Shown here: in pieces, positions 30,817 to 39,518 of the stretch | How the letters are laid out: every line of letters begins with the position of its first letter | Numbering within the stretch: position 1 is the stretch's first letter | Source of the DNA: Longimicrobium sp. | Lineage (GTDB): Bacteria > Gemmatimonadota > Gemmatimonadetes > Longimicrobiales > Longimicrobiaceae | DNA: 40,581 bases | Reading direction: 5' to 3' | Assembly (NCBI GenBank): GCA_036389795.1 | Contig: DASVWD010000071.1 | Span: 1 to 40,581 of the forward strand | Notes under the pieces: generated by a model | The model's input: the letters and a program-made list of their open reading frames with translations, nothing else | What the model was told of the DNA's origin: nothing | The model's database searches: none | Made by a program: the position numbers and the translations under genes

Positions 30817-32654
30817 GCGAAGTCGTCTCGCGGGTGAAGATCCGCACCCGGCTGCTGGGCGGCTTCGGGGTGCTGCTGGTGCTCCTGCTCGCCGCCGGCG
30901 CGGTCGGGTGGAGCTCGCTCAGGGTGCTCTCCGGGCACATCCGCTCCGCCAACCAGGGCGTCGAGCAGGACGCCCGCCTCTCCACGGCGCTCGCCACCAG
31001 CGTGGCGCGCGAGATCGCCGTGGCGGCGCGCTACATCGAGGAGAACGACCCCGCGGCCGCCGTGGCCTTCGACTCGCTGCGCTGGCAGACGCACGGCACG
31101 CACCGCACGCTGCGCCGCCGCGAGATCCGTCCCGACGACAAGACCAGGCTGGTGGGGATCGACCAGGCGCTCTCCGACGCCGAGGTGCGCTACGTGGTGG
31201 CGCGCCGGCTGATGGAGCTGGGGCGCGTGGACGAGGCGAGAGCGCAGACCGACAGCGCCCGCGCCATCGAGGCCGCCATGCTGGGCGACCTGGAGAAGCT
31301 GGGCGACGCCAAGGCCCGCCGCCTGGCCGACTCGGCCGCCGGGCTGGAGGAGTCGGCCGGGCGCTCGGCGCTGGCCCTGGTGGGGCTCCTGCTGGTGGCG
31401 GTGGCCGTGGCCGTCTTCGTGGTGGTGCGGGTGATCCGCTCGATCTCCGCCCCGCTCGACGACCTGGCGCACCACGCCGAGCGGCTCTCCGACGGCGACC
31501 TCACCGCGCGCACCGCCGGGCACTTCCCCGGCGAGCTGGAGCTGCTGGCCACGGCGATGAACCGCACCAGCGAGTCGCTGGCCCGGATCGGCGCGGGAGC
31601 GGCCGGCGCGGCCGACAGCATCACCCACTCGGCCGACGACCTCTCGGCCATCTCCGAGCAGCTGCGCGCCGCCGTGGGCGAGGTGACGCGCTCCATCACC
31701 CAGGTGTCCGACGGCGCCGCCGACCAGGTGGCGCAGCTGCGCCGGGTGGACGAGGCGCTCCGGACCATGCTCTCGCGCGCCCAGGCCGTGGTGGCCGACG
31801 TGCGCGAGGTCTCCTCGCTGGCCGCGGCCATCGGCGACGTGGCGCGCGAGCGGCGCGAGGAGACGGCCCGGACGCTCGGCACGCTCATCAAGATCAAGTC
31901 GGCGGTGCAGGAGGCGGCGGCCGAGACCACGGCGCTGCACGGCGCCATGACCGACATCACCGATTTCGTGAAGACGGTCAACGACATCGCCGAGCAGACC
32001 AACCTGCTGGGGCTGAACGCGGCGATCGAGGCGGCGCGCGCCGGCGCCGAGGGGAACGGCTTCGCGGTGGTGGCGGGCGAGGTGCGCAAGCTGGCCGGCC
32101 AGGCGCGCGCCGGGGCCGAGAACATCGCCCAGATCACCCGCGCCATCACCGAGCGGGTGAACGGCGCCGCGCGCACCATGACGGCGGGCGCCGCGCACGT
32201 GGACGAGATCGAGCGGGTGGCGCACCAGATCGACGCCGCGCTGGCCACGATCCTGGACGCCGCCGAGCGCACCCGCGTGGCCGCCGAGAGCGTCACCGAG
32301 GCGGCGGAGCACAACGCCGAGGCCGCGGTCGACGCCGCGGGGGGCGTGGCCGCCGTGGCCGAGACGGCCGAGGTGCACGCCGAGACCGCCGAGGGGGTGC
32401 GCGCCGCCACCGCGCAGCAGGAGAGCGCGGTGATGCTGGTGAGCGAGGCCACCCGCCGCCTGATCGGCAGCGCGGGCGAGCTGCGCGACCTGGTGGGCGG
32501 CCTCAGGGTGGACGGATCGCCCGCCGACGCCGGCCCGATCGCCATCCCCTTCGCCGGGATCAAGGACGCGGAGCCGGAGGACGACCTCACCCGCCGCCGC
32601 CGCCGCCACCGCCGCTCGCCTTCCCCCGAGGAGCTGGCCGAAGCGGAGGCCTGA
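30813..32654 (+). CDS. Methyl-accepting chemotaxis protein
   Basis: A 613-residue chemoreceptor. A first transmembrane helix (about 14-36, [20 protein letters not shown]) and a second (about 190-212, [20 protein letters not shown]) bracket a helical periplasmic sensor domain of about 150 residues (four-helix bundle type). A HAMP domain follows, then the signalling domain with the conserved hairpin tip [20 protein letters not shown] and [15 protein letters not shown]. The tail is basic ([16 protein letters not shown]). AGGAGG lies six bases before the GTG, which overlaps the stop of the binding lipoprotein, so they form a sensor pair: bound ligand may be presented by the lipoprotein. A frameshifted copy of this gene's 3' end lies at 34866-34979. 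No other chemotaxis gene is in the window. Confidence 0.95.
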   Translation: MSEVVSRVKIRTRLLGGFGVLLVLLLAAGAVGWSSLRVLSGHIRSANQGVEQDARLSTALATSVAREIAVAARYIEENDPAAAVAFDSLRWQTHGTHRTLRRREIRPDDKTRLVGIDQALSDAEVRYVVARRLMELGRVDEARAQTDSARAIEAAMLGDLEKLGDAKARRLADSAAGLEESAGRSALALVGLLLVAVAVAVFVVVRVIRSISAPLDDLAHHAERLSDGDLTARTAGHFPGELELLATAMNRTSESLARIGAGAAGAADSITHSADDLSAISEQLRAAVGEVTRSITQVSDGAADQVAQLRRVDEALRTMLSRAQAVVADVREVSSLAAAIGDVARERREETARTLGTLIKIKSAVQEAAAETTALHGAMTDITDFVKTVNDIAEQTNLLGLNAAIEAARAGAEGNGFAVVAGEVRKLAGQARAGAENIAQITRAITERVNGAARTMTAGAAHVDEIERVAHQIDAALATILDAAERTRVAAESVTEAAEHNAEAAVDAAGGVAAVAETAEVHAETAEGVRAATAQQESAVMLVSEATRRLIGSAGELRDLVGGLRVDGSPADAGPIAIPFAGIKDAEPEDDLTRRRRRHRRSPSPEELAEAEA

Positions 32655-32710
32655 CCCCTGGGTGCCGGCCGTACCGGCCGGCGCACCACGAAACAGGACA
32701 AGAATCTGGA

Positions 32711-32749
32711 GCGCCTCTCCCCGACCCGGGAGGGGCGCTTCTTCTTCCT
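32711..32749 (+). terminator. Intrinsic terminator of the chemoreceptor operon
   Basis: AGCGCCTCTC pairs with GAGGGGCGCT (one G-U) and is followed by TCTTCTTCCTC. The stem belongs to the AAGCGCCCCTCCC family also found at 4832 and 35004. Confidence 0.8.
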
Positions 32750-32809
32750 CTGGCTACCCCGAAATAGTTCTGATTCGGAGGGGGTAATTGCGGGCATGGC
32801 AGGAAATGC

Positions 32810-32839
32810 TTGACTTTCCCGCCGCCCGGCCACTACCAT
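32810..32839 (+). promoter_or_regulatory. Promoter of the first subtilase gene
   Basis: TTGACT (32810-32815), 18 bases, then TACCAT (32834-32839). The preceding GCTTGACTT context is repeated before the second subtilase (35154-35162), supporting a shared, duplicated promoter. Confidence 0.55.
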
Positions 32840-33029
32840 CCGTTTACACTCCCACACCGGCATCCCGTGTTCACGGAGAGCGTTTCCGCTCTTCGTACGC
32901 AGATCGTATTCAGCCACGTAGAGAACAAAATTTCCATATTGCGGCCAGTACGGCTGCAGCTTTCCGTCGTCCTTCACCCCCTGGGGACGGCGCCGCGGAC
33001 CCACGGGGGGAACTCACCCAGGAGGACGT

Positions 33030-34790
33030 ATGAGACGAACGGCTCGGTTCCTCTTCCCCACGGTGGTCGCGCTGGCGCTCGCCGCCTGCGCCGACGCGCC
33101 GACGCCGGTGCCCGCCCCCGACTCGCCCGCGCTCTCGGTGCAGGCGGGGAGCACCGACGTGCGCGACCGCTGGATCGTGGTGTTCAGGGACGACGTGGCG
33201 GACCCGCGCGCCCTGGCCGCGCGGCTGGTGTCGGAGCACCGGGGGACGCTGCACTACGCGTGGGAGCACGCCATCCGCGGCTTCGCGGCCACGCTGCCGC
33301 CGGGTGCGGCCGAGGCGCTCCGCCGCAACCCGGGCGTGGCGTACGTGGAGCCCGACGTGGTCTACACCCTCGAGGAGACGCAGGGCAGCGCGCCGTGGGG
33401 GCTGGACCGGATCGACCAGAGGTCGCTGCCGCTCTCCGGCACCTACACCTACCAGGCCAAGGGCGAGTTCGTGCGGGCCTACGTGGTGGACACGGGGATC
33501 CGGACCACCCACAACGACTTCGGCGGCCGGGCGTCGGTGGGCGCCGACGTGGTGGGGGGCACCGGGGCCGACTGCCACGGCCACGGCACCGGCGTGGCCG
33601 GCGTCCTCGGCGGCAGCACCTACGGCGTCGCCAAGCGGGTGCAACTCGTCGCCGTGCGCGTCTTCACGGGGTGCACCACGCCCGCGGCCACGGCCTCGGC
33701 CGTGGTCACCGGTCTCGACTGGATCCGGGCCAACCACGTGAAGCCGGCGGTGGTCAACATGAGCCTGGGCTCCACCTCGGGGAGCACTGCCGCGGTCGAC
33801 CAGACGGTGCAGGCCCTGATCAGCGAGGGGGTGCTGGTGGTGGCGGCGGCGGGGAACAACAACGGCGACGCCTGCCTGGTCTCTCCGGGGCTCAACCGGA
33901 CCGCCCTGACGGTGGGCGCCACCGGCTCGGGAGACGGCCGCTGGGTGGCGAGCTCGACCTCGGGGTCCAACTGGGGCGGCTGCCTGGACGTGTTCGCCCC
34001 GGGGGCGAACATCGTCATGCCGTCGATCGGCAGCAACACCGCGACGGCCACCCGGACGGGGACCTCGTTCGCCGCCCCGCACGTGGCCGGCGCGGTGGCG
34101 AAGTACCTGGAGGTGAACCCCGCCGCCACGCCGGCCCAGGCGCACGCCTACATCGTCGACAACGCCACCGCCGGGGTGGTGACGAACGCCGGGTCCCAGT
34201 CGCCCAACCGGCTGCTCTGGAGCGACCCCGCGCTCCGCCGCGCCGTGGCCTCGGTGACGGTGTCGCCGGGCGCGGTGTCGGTGCAGGTGGGCTACGGCGC
34301 GCAGCTCACCGCCACGGTGTACGACGCGCAGGGCCGCGTCATCACCGGGCGCACGGTCTCCTGGTCGTCGGCGAACACCGCGGTCGCGTCGGTGACCTCC
34401 GGCGGCGTGGTGATCGGCAACGCGGTGGGGAACACGACGGTGACGGCGACGGTGGAGGGCGTCGCCGCGGCGCCGGTGGCGGTGGAGGTGACCCCGGCGC
34501 CGCCGCCGCCGTTCACGGTGGGCGAGATCGGCGTGCAGCAGCCCGCGCCCGCGTTCGGGACGTGCGGCCACTACGTGAGCGTGAGCGGCGGGACGCAGCC
34601 CTACTTCTACGCCTGGTACGTGAACGGCGTCCAGCAGCCGACCGACGAGTCCGGCGGGATGCTCTACACCAACGACGGCAGCACGTACTTCGTCTCCGTC
34701 GACGTGTCGGACTCGGCGGGCAACTCCGGCCACAGCGAGCGGTGGGTGGAGGTGGCGCCCAACCCGGGCGGGATGGCCTGCCTGCAGTAG
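33030..34790 (+). CDS. Subtilisin-like (S8) lipoprotein peptidase with Ig-like domain, copy 1
   Basis: A 586-residue exported serine peptidase. The signal peptide ends in a lipobox with Cys20 (ALALAAC). An inhibitor I9-type propeptide (about 45-112, DRWIVVFRDDV...GVAYVEPD) precedes the S8 domain. The triad is Asp154 in YVVDTGIRTTH, His185 in CHGHGTGVAG and Ser346 in TGTSFAAPHVAG, with oxyanion Asn276 in AAAGNNNGD. It resembles proteinase K-type enzymes. After about residue 405 comes a Big2-like Ig domain (VASVTVSPGAVSVQVGYGAQ, ending VTATVEG), then a second short Ig-like or C-terminal domain. AGGAGG precedes the ATG. A paralogue lies 630 bases downstream, sharing the first ten residues exactly. 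Confidence 0.95.
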   Translation: MRRTARFLFPTVVALALAACADAPTPVPAPDSPALSVQAGSTDVRDRWIVVFRDDVADPRALAARLVSEHRGTLHYAWEHAIRGFAATLPPGAAEALRRNPGVAYVEPDVVYTLEETQGSAPWGLDRIDQRSLPLSGTYTYQAKGEFVRAYVVDTGIRTTHNDFGGRASVGADVVGGTGADCHGHGTGVAGVLGGSTYGVAKRVQLVAVRVFTGCTTPAATASAVVTGLDWIRANHVKPAVVNMSLGSTSGSTAAVDQTVQALISEGVLVVAAAGNNNGDACLVSPGLNRTALTVGATGSGDGRWVASSTSGSNWGGCLDVFAPGANIVMPSIGSNTATATRTGTSFAAPHVAGAVAKYLEVNPAATPAQAHAYIVDNATAGVVTNAGSQSPNRLLWSDPALRRAVASVTVSPGAVSVQVGYGAQLTATVYDAQGRVITGRTVSWSSANTAVASVTSGGVVIGNAVGNTTVTATVEGVAAAPVAVEVTPAPPPPFTVGEIGVQQPAPAFGTCGHYVSVSGGTQPYFYAWYVNGVQQPTDESGGMLYTNDGSTYFVSVDVSDSAGNSGHSERWVEVAPNPGGMACLQ

Positions 34791-34813
34791 CCGCGGCCGG
34801 ATGGTAGACCGAT

Positions 34814-34850
34814 GCGGATCGGGCACCCGGCTTCCGGGTGCCCGATCCGC
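34814..34850 (+). terminator. Terminator of the first subtilase gene
   Basis: GCGGATCGGGCACCCGG pairs perfectly with CCGGGTGCCCGATCCGC (17 bp, three-base loop), followed by TCTCGTCTTC. Confidence 0.85.
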
Positions 34851-34865
34851 TCTCGTCTTCGGCAG

Positions 34866-34979
34866 GCCGCCCGATCGCGATCTCCCTTAGTGAGGATCAA
34901 GGACGCGGAGCCGGAGGACGACCTCACCCGCCACCGCCGCCCGCCGGCGAGCATGGAACTGGCCGAGGCGCAGGCCTGA
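34866..34979 (+). pseudogene. Remnant of a chemoreceptor 3' end (frameshifted duplicate)
   Basis: This stretch aligns with the last 120 bases of the chemoreceptor gene (about 32533-32654). It begins with codons for RPIAIS, matching GPIAIP. After a frame change it reads [16 protein letters not shown] ... ELAEAQA and stop, against [16 protein letters not shown] ... ELAEAEA in the intact gene. There is no start, no signalling domain, and a frameshift inside, so it is debris of a duplication. Confidence 0.85.
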
Positions 34980-35003
34980 CGCCGCGCACGATCCACGTCA
35001 TAC

Positions 35004-35033
35004 AAGCGCCCCTCCCCCGCGGGAGGGGCGCTT
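35004..35033 (+). terminator. Terminator after the chemoreceptor remnant
   Basis: AAGCGCCCCTCCC pairs perfectly with GGGAGGGGCGCTT around CCGC, followed by GCGTTTG. It sits at the same place relative to the remnant as the terminator at 32711 does to the intact gene. Confidence 0.8.
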
Positions 35034-35155
35034 GCGTTTGCCGACCGGCTCCGGTGACATCCACTCCCTTTAAAGCGGTCTGTGCATCGCCTCGAAACTC
35101 GATCCTACGCGCGGTAAATCCACGGTGAAAAATTGATCTAAATTATTGCCAGGGC

Positions 35156-35184
35156 TTGACTTGCGTAATATTGAATGCTACATA
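35156..35184 (+). promoter_or_regulatory. Promoter of the second subtilase gene
   Basis: TTGACT (35156-35161), 17 bases, then TACATA (35179-35184), in an AT-rich stretch. It shares the GCTTGACTT context with the first copy's promoter. Confidence 0.55.
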
Positions 35185-35419
35185 TGTTTCCAGACACGAA
35201 TCGCGCCCGCCCTCCGCGGCGCGATCAGGCCTGCCAATGCACACCCGTGCCGCTGCCCGCGGCCATGGCAGGCCAGCCAGTGCCCTCAGCCACATACAGG
35301 ACATTGTTTACGCACGCCGGGACCCGTGCCGGTCCCGGCGGGCGTAAGCAGGAGCAGCACCGTCCTCACCCCCGGGGACGGCCGCCCACCCTCGCGGGGG
35401 AAACGCTCAAGGAGTACGC

Positions 35420-37465
35420 ATGAGACGAACGGCCCGATTCCTTTTCCCGGCCGCCCTGGCGTGGCTGGCCGCCGCCTGCACCGACGCCACGCAGCCGGCT
35501 GCGCTTGCGCCGGAGGCGCCGGCGGCGTCCGCCGCCGTGGGCCTGGACGTGCGCGACCGCTACATCGTGGTCTTCGACGACCGTGTGGCCCGGCCCGGCG
35601 ACGAAGCGTGGGAATTGGTCCGCGCCCACGGCGGCACCCTGCACTTCGTCTACGAGCACGCCCTGCGCGGCTTCGCGGCCACCCTGCCCCCCGGCGCCGC
35701 CGCCGCGCTCCGCCGCGACCCGCGCGTGGCCTACGTGGAGGCCGACCAGGTGGTGCGCGCGGCCGGCGTCCAGACCGGCGCGCCCTGGGGGCTCGACCGC
35801 ATCGACCAGCGCGCCCTCCCGCTCAGCGGCGACTACACCTGGTTCGCCAGCGGCGCCGGCGTGAACGTCTACGTGGCCGACACGGGCATCCGCCTCACCC
35901 ACGCGGAGTTCGGCGGGCGCGCGGCGTTCGGCGCGGACATGGTCATGGACGGGCAGAGCGGCGACTGCAACGGCCACGGCACCGGCGTGGCCGCCCTGGC
36001 CGGCGGCGCCACCTACGGCGCGGCCAAGCAGGCGACGCTGCGCTCGGTGCGCGTGCTGGGGTGCAACGGGTCGGGGACCACTTCGGCCTTCGTGGCCGGG
36101 ATCGACTGGATCCGCTCCAACCACGTGAAGCCGGCCGTCGTCAACGCGAGCCTGACGTTCGCCGGCACCAGCGCCGCGTCCGACGAGGCGGTGCGGAACC
36201 TGCTCGACGCCGGCGTCCTGCTGGTGGCGGCCGCGGGGAACAGCAACGCCGACGTCTGCGCCATCTCGCCGGGGTGGCAGGCCGGGGTGCTCACGGTGGG
36301 CGCCACCGACGCGGGCGACACGCGCTGGTCCTCCTCCAACTGGGGGTACTGCCTGGACGTGTTCGCCCCCGGCGTCTCCGTCCTTTCCGCCAGCGGCGGG
36401 AGCGACAACGCCACCGCGACCCGCAACGGCACCTCGATGGCGGCGGCGTACGTCAGCGGCACCGTCGCCCGCTTCCTCCAGGCCAACCCGGGCGCGACCC
36501 CGGCCGACGCGCACGCCTTCGTGGTGAACAACGCCACCGCCGGGGTGGTGCTGAACCCCGGCAGCCTCTCGCCCAACCGCCTGCTGTACGTCGACCCGGT
36601 GCTCGGTATGCCGCCGGTGGGCGCGAACGTCACCGGGCCGGGCACGGTCTCCAGCGTGGGCACCTACACCTGGCAGGCGGGCGCCACCGGCGGGGACGGC
36701 TCGTACGCCTACACCTGGGAGTACCGGGTGCAGGGCGCCGCCGTCTGGACGGTGGTGGGGACGGGGAGCTCGTACGCCCGCAGCGTCGCCGCGTCCGACC
36801 CGTCGTTCGAGCTGCGCGTGACGGTCACCTCGGGCGGCCTCTCCGCCTCCGACACACACCTTGTCGCGGTCAGCATCACTCCGCCCTCGGCGAACATCAC
36901 CGGGGCGAGCACGATCTCCAGCGCGGGCACCTACACCTGGCAGGCGAACGCCACCGGCGGGGACGGCTCGTACGCCTACACCTGGGAGTACCGGGTGCAG
37001 GGCGGCGCCTGGTCGGTGGTGGGGAGCGGGAGCTCGTACGCGCGCAGCGTCGCCGCGGGGAACCCCTCGTTCGAGCTGCGCGTGACGGTCACCTCGGCGG
37101 GCATGAGCGCCTCCGCCTCGAAGCTGGTCACCGTCAGCATCGCCGCGCTGTCGGCGAACATCACCGGGCCCAACTACATGTACGGCGGCACGTCCGGCAC
37201 CTGGTACGCGAACGCGTCGGGCGGCACCGGCACGTACACCTACCAGTGGCAGTACCGGGCGGCGAGCAGCACCACGTGGAGCAACGTGGGGACGGCGAGC
37301 TCGTACACCCGCAGCGTCGGCTCCCTCGCACCGTCCTTCTACCTGCGCGTGATCGTGACCTCGGGAGGCGTAAGCTACACCTCCGCCCAGTACTCCGTCA
37401 CCGTCGAGCCGGCCGAGACCGAGCCGGTCGACCCGACGCCGATGTGCGGCAAGTACTACTGCTGA
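35420..37465 (+). CDS. Subtilisin-like (S8) lipoprotein peptidase with three Ig-like repeats, copy 2
   Basis: A 681-residue paralogue of the upstream peptidase with the same start (MRRTARFLFP) and lipobox Cys20 (LAAAC). The I9 propeptide spans about 45-112. The S8 triad is Asp154 in YVADTGIRLTH, His186 in CNGHGTGVAA and Ser339 in NGTSMAAAYVSG, with oxyanion Asn274. The C-terminal region differs from copy 1: three tandem Ig-like repeats of 88-89 residues (from about 403, 492 and 580), each with TYTWQA or WYANA, SYAYTWEYRVQG or TYTYQWQYRA, and SFELRVTVTS. Repeats 1 and 2 are nearly identical at DNA level (267-bp period). The protein ends MCGKYYC with two Cys. AAGGAG precedes the ATG. Confidence 0.95.
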   Translation: MRRTARFLFPAALAWLAAACTDATQPAALAPEAPAASAAVGLDVRDRYIVVFDDRVARPGDEAWELVRAHGGTLHFVYEHALRGFAATLPPGAAAALRRDPRVAYVEADQVVRAAGVQTGAPWGLDRIDQRALPLSGDYTWFASGAGVNVYVADTGIRLTHAEFGGRAAFGADMVMDGQSGDCNGHGTGVAALAGGATYGAAKQATLRSVRVLGCNGSGTTSAFVAGIDWIRSNHVKPAVVNASLTFAGTSAASDEAVRNLLDAGVLLVAAAGNSNADVCAISPGWQAGVLTVGATDAGDTRWSSSNWGYCLDVFAPGVSVLSASGGSDNATATRNGTSMAAAYVSGTVARFLQANPGATPADAHAFVVNNATAGVVLNPGSLSPNRLLYVDPVLGMPPVGANVTGPGTVSSVGTYTWQAGATGGDGSYAYTWEYRVQGAAVWTVVGTGSSYARSVAASDPSFELRVTVTSGGLSASDTHLVAVSITPPSANITGASTISSAGTYTWQANATGGDGSYAYTWEYRVQGGAWSVVGSGSSYARSVAAGNPSFELRVTVTSAGMSASASKLVTVSIAALSANITGPNYMYGGTSGTWYANASGGTGTYTYQWQYRAASSTTWSNVGTASSYTRSVGSLAPSFYLRVIVTSGGVSYTSAQYSVTVEPAETEPVDPTPMCGKYYC

Positions 37466-37508
37466 CCCCGGCCGCGCCGGAGGGAAGCCCCTTCGGCACG
37501 AGTGTCGT

Positions 37509-37541
37509 GAGCCGCCCGCCGGACCTTCCGGCGGGCGGCTC
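37509..37541 (+). terminator. Hairpin after the second subtilase gene
   Basis: A perfect 14-bp stem (GAGCCGCCCGCCGG/CCGGCGGGCGGCTC) with a five-base loop lies 43 bases past the stop. The tail GTGTACC is not U-rich, but the stem strength and position suit a terminator. Confidence 0.65.
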
Positions 37542-37617
37542 GTGTACCCCGCTGGCCCCGGCCGGCGCGGCGCGCTACTCTGATGGGTCCCGGCCGACAG
37601 ACCCCGACACCGCTCCC

Positions 37618-39516
37618 ATGCACCCGATCCCGCTCCGCGGCGCCCGGCGCGCCGCCTCCGCGCTGCTCCTGGCGCTCGCCCCGACCGTCGCCGCCGCGCA
37701 GCAGCGCCAGGTCACCTACGAGGTCTCCTTCCCCAACGCCGTGCACCACGAGGCGGAGGTCACCGCCACCTTCCACGGCGTCCCGCGCGGCCGTCCGCTG
37801 GAGGCGCGCATGAGCCGCTCCTCGCCCGGGCGCTACGCGCTGCACGAGTTCGCCAAGAACGTCTACAACCTGCGCGCGTTCGACGGGGCCGGCCGGCCGC
37901 TCGTCGTCACCCGCCCCAACCCGCACCAGTGGGACGTGGCGGGGCACGACGGCACCGTGCGCGTGACCTACACCCTCTTCGGCGACCGCGCCGACGGGAC
38001 GTACGCGGGAATCGACCGCACCCACGCCCACCTGAACATGCCGGCCACCTTCCTGTGGGCGCGGGGGATGGCCGACGCGCCGGTCCGCGTCACCTTCGCC
38101 CGCCCCGCGGGGTGGCGGGTGGCCACGCAGCTCGCGCCCACGGCCGACTCGGCGACGTTCACCGCGCCGAACCTGCAGTACTTCATGGACTCGCCCACCG
38201 AGATCTCCCCGTTCACGCTCCGCACCTGGCAGGTGCGCCGCGCCGACGGGACGCCGCAGACCGTGCGCCTGGCCGTGCACCACGCGGGGACCGAGGCGCA
38301 GGTGGACTCCTTCGCGGCGCTGGCGCGGAAGGTGGTCGCGGAGGAGATCGCCATGTGGGGGGAGCCGGCGGGGTACGACTTCGGCACCTACACCTTCATC
38401 GCCGACTACCTGCCGTGGGTGAACGGCGACGGGATGGAGCACCGCAACTCCACCATCCTGGTCAGCACCCGCTCGCTCGCCACCCGCCGGGAGGTGCTGG
38501 GGAACCTGGGGACGCTCTCGCACGAGTTCTTCCACTCGTGGAACGTGGAGCGGCTGCGCCCGCGCTCGCTGGAGCCGTTCGACTTCGAGCGCGAGAACAT
38601 GTCGGGCGAGCTGTGGCTGGCCGAGGGCTTCACCAGCTACTACGACGACCTCTTCATCCGCCGCGCCGGGATCTACAGCGACGACGAGTACGCCGACGCG
38701 CTCTCGGGGACCGTGTCGGACGTGGTCACCGCGCCGGGGCGGCGGTACTTCAGCGCGGTGGAGATGAGCATGCAGGCGCCGTTCGTGGACGCCGCCGTCT
38801 CGATCGACCCGCAGAACCGGCAGAACACCTTCATCTCGTACTACACCTGGGGCGCCGGGATCGGGCTGGGGCTGGACCTGACGCTCCGCACCCGCTTCCC
38901 CGGCGTCACCCTGGACGACTACATGCGGGCCCTCTGGCGCGACTTCGGGCGGCACCAGACGCCGGCGCTGGCCCCGGCGCGCCCCTACACGCTGGCCGAC
39001 CTGCGCCGCGTGCTGGGCGAGGTGACGCGCGACCCCGCCTTCGCGGCAGACTTCTTCCAGCGCTACGTGGAGGGGCGCGACGCGGTGGACTACGAGCGCC
39101 TCCTCGGCGCGGCCGGGTTCCTGCTGCGGAAGGCGAACCCGGAGCGGCCCTGGTTCGGCGCGCTCTTGGACGACGCGCCGGACTCCAGCGGCGCGCTGGT
39201 GGTGCAGACGCCGGTGCAGGGCGGGTCGCTCTACCCGGCGGGGATCGACCGGCTGGCGGTGATCCGCGCGGTGGACGGGGTCCCCACCCCCACCAGCGAC
39301 TCGATGGTGGCCGTGGCCCGCCGCCGGCGCGTGGGCGAGACGGTGCAGCTGGAGGTGGAGCAGCGCGGCGAGCGGCGGACGATCCCGGTGGTGCTCGCCG
39401 GGAACCCGGGGCTGGAGGTGGTCACCTACGAGAAGGCGGGGCTCCCGGTCACGGACGCCATGCGGGCGCTCCGGCGCGGCTGGCTGGGGTCGAAAGCGGC
39501 AAGGGCGGAGGATTGA
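37618..39516 (+). CDS. M61 family zinc metallopeptidase with C-terminal PDZ domain
   Basis: A 632-residue exported protein of the glycyl-aminopeptidase (M61) family. A signal peptide (ASALLLALAPTVAAA) gives a mature N-terminus that probably begins with Gln (QQRQVTYEV). The N-terminal beta domain (about 25-200) has the family pattern YEVSFPNAVHHEAEVTATF. The gluzincin active site is HEFFHSWN (His302, Glu303, His306) with the third ligand Glu336 in LWLAEGFTSYYDDL. A C-terminal PDZ domain (about 525-605, GGSLYPAGIDRLAVIRAVDG) follows, as in other M61 enzymes. The gene is followed after two bases by a glutaminyl-peptide cyclotransferase gene, so they are cotranscribed. It likely acts in the periplasm on peptides. 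Confidence 0.94.
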   Translation: MHPIPLRGARRAASALLLALAPTVAAAQQRQVTYEVSFPNAVHHEAEVTATFHGVPRGRPLEARMSRSSPGRYALHEFAKNVYNLRAFDGAGRPLVVTRPNPHQWDVAGHDGTVRVTYTLFGDRADGTYAGIDRTHAHLNMPATFLWARGMADAPVRVTFARPAGWRVATQLAPTADSATFTAPNLQYFMDSPTEISPFTLRTWQVRRADGTPQTVRLAVHHAGTEAQVDSFAALARKVVAEEIAMWGEPAGYDFGTYTFIADYLPWVNGDGMEHRNSTILVSTRSLATRREVLGNLGTLSHEFFHSWNVERLRPRSLEPFDFERENMSGELWLAEGFTSYYDDLFIRRAGIYSDDEYADALSGTVSDVVTAPGRRYFSAVEMSMQAPFVDAAVSIDPQNRQNTFISYYTWGAGIGLGLDLTLRTRFPGVTLDDYMRALWRDFGRHQTPALAPARPYTLADLRRVLGEVTRDPAFAADFFQRYVEGRDAVDYERLLGAAGFLLRKANPERPWFGALLDDAPDSSGALVVQTPVQGGSLYPAGIDRLAVIRAVDGVPTPTSDSMVAVARRRRVGETVQLEVEQRGERRTIPVVLAGNPGLEVVTYEKAGLPVTDAMRALRRGWLGSKAARAED

Positions 39517-39518
39517 CC

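Larger units (their letters stand above)
32655..33029. other. Gene-free region with terminator and promoter before the first subtilase
   Basis: Right after the chemoreceptor comes GGCCGTACCGGCC, then the terminator at 32711-32749, a promoter-like pair at 32810-32839 and a leader of about 180 bases. The final 20 bases hold AGGAGG before the subtilase ATG. No gene is supported. Confidence 0.6.
34791..35419. other. Region between the two subtilase genes
   Basis: It holds a perfect 17-bp terminator hairpin for the first subtilase, a frameshifted chemoreceptor remnant, a second terminator (35004-35033), a promoter-like pair (35156-35184) and a leader of about 235 bases. The order copies that found upstream of the first subtilase. 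The stretch around 35100-35200 is unusually AT-rich. Confidence 0.75.

Noticed and set aside
34838-35128. A 96-residue open frame after the first subtilase
   Set aside because: It runs across a terminator hairpin and the frameshifted chemoreceptor remnant; its sequence is not protein-like after the first third.
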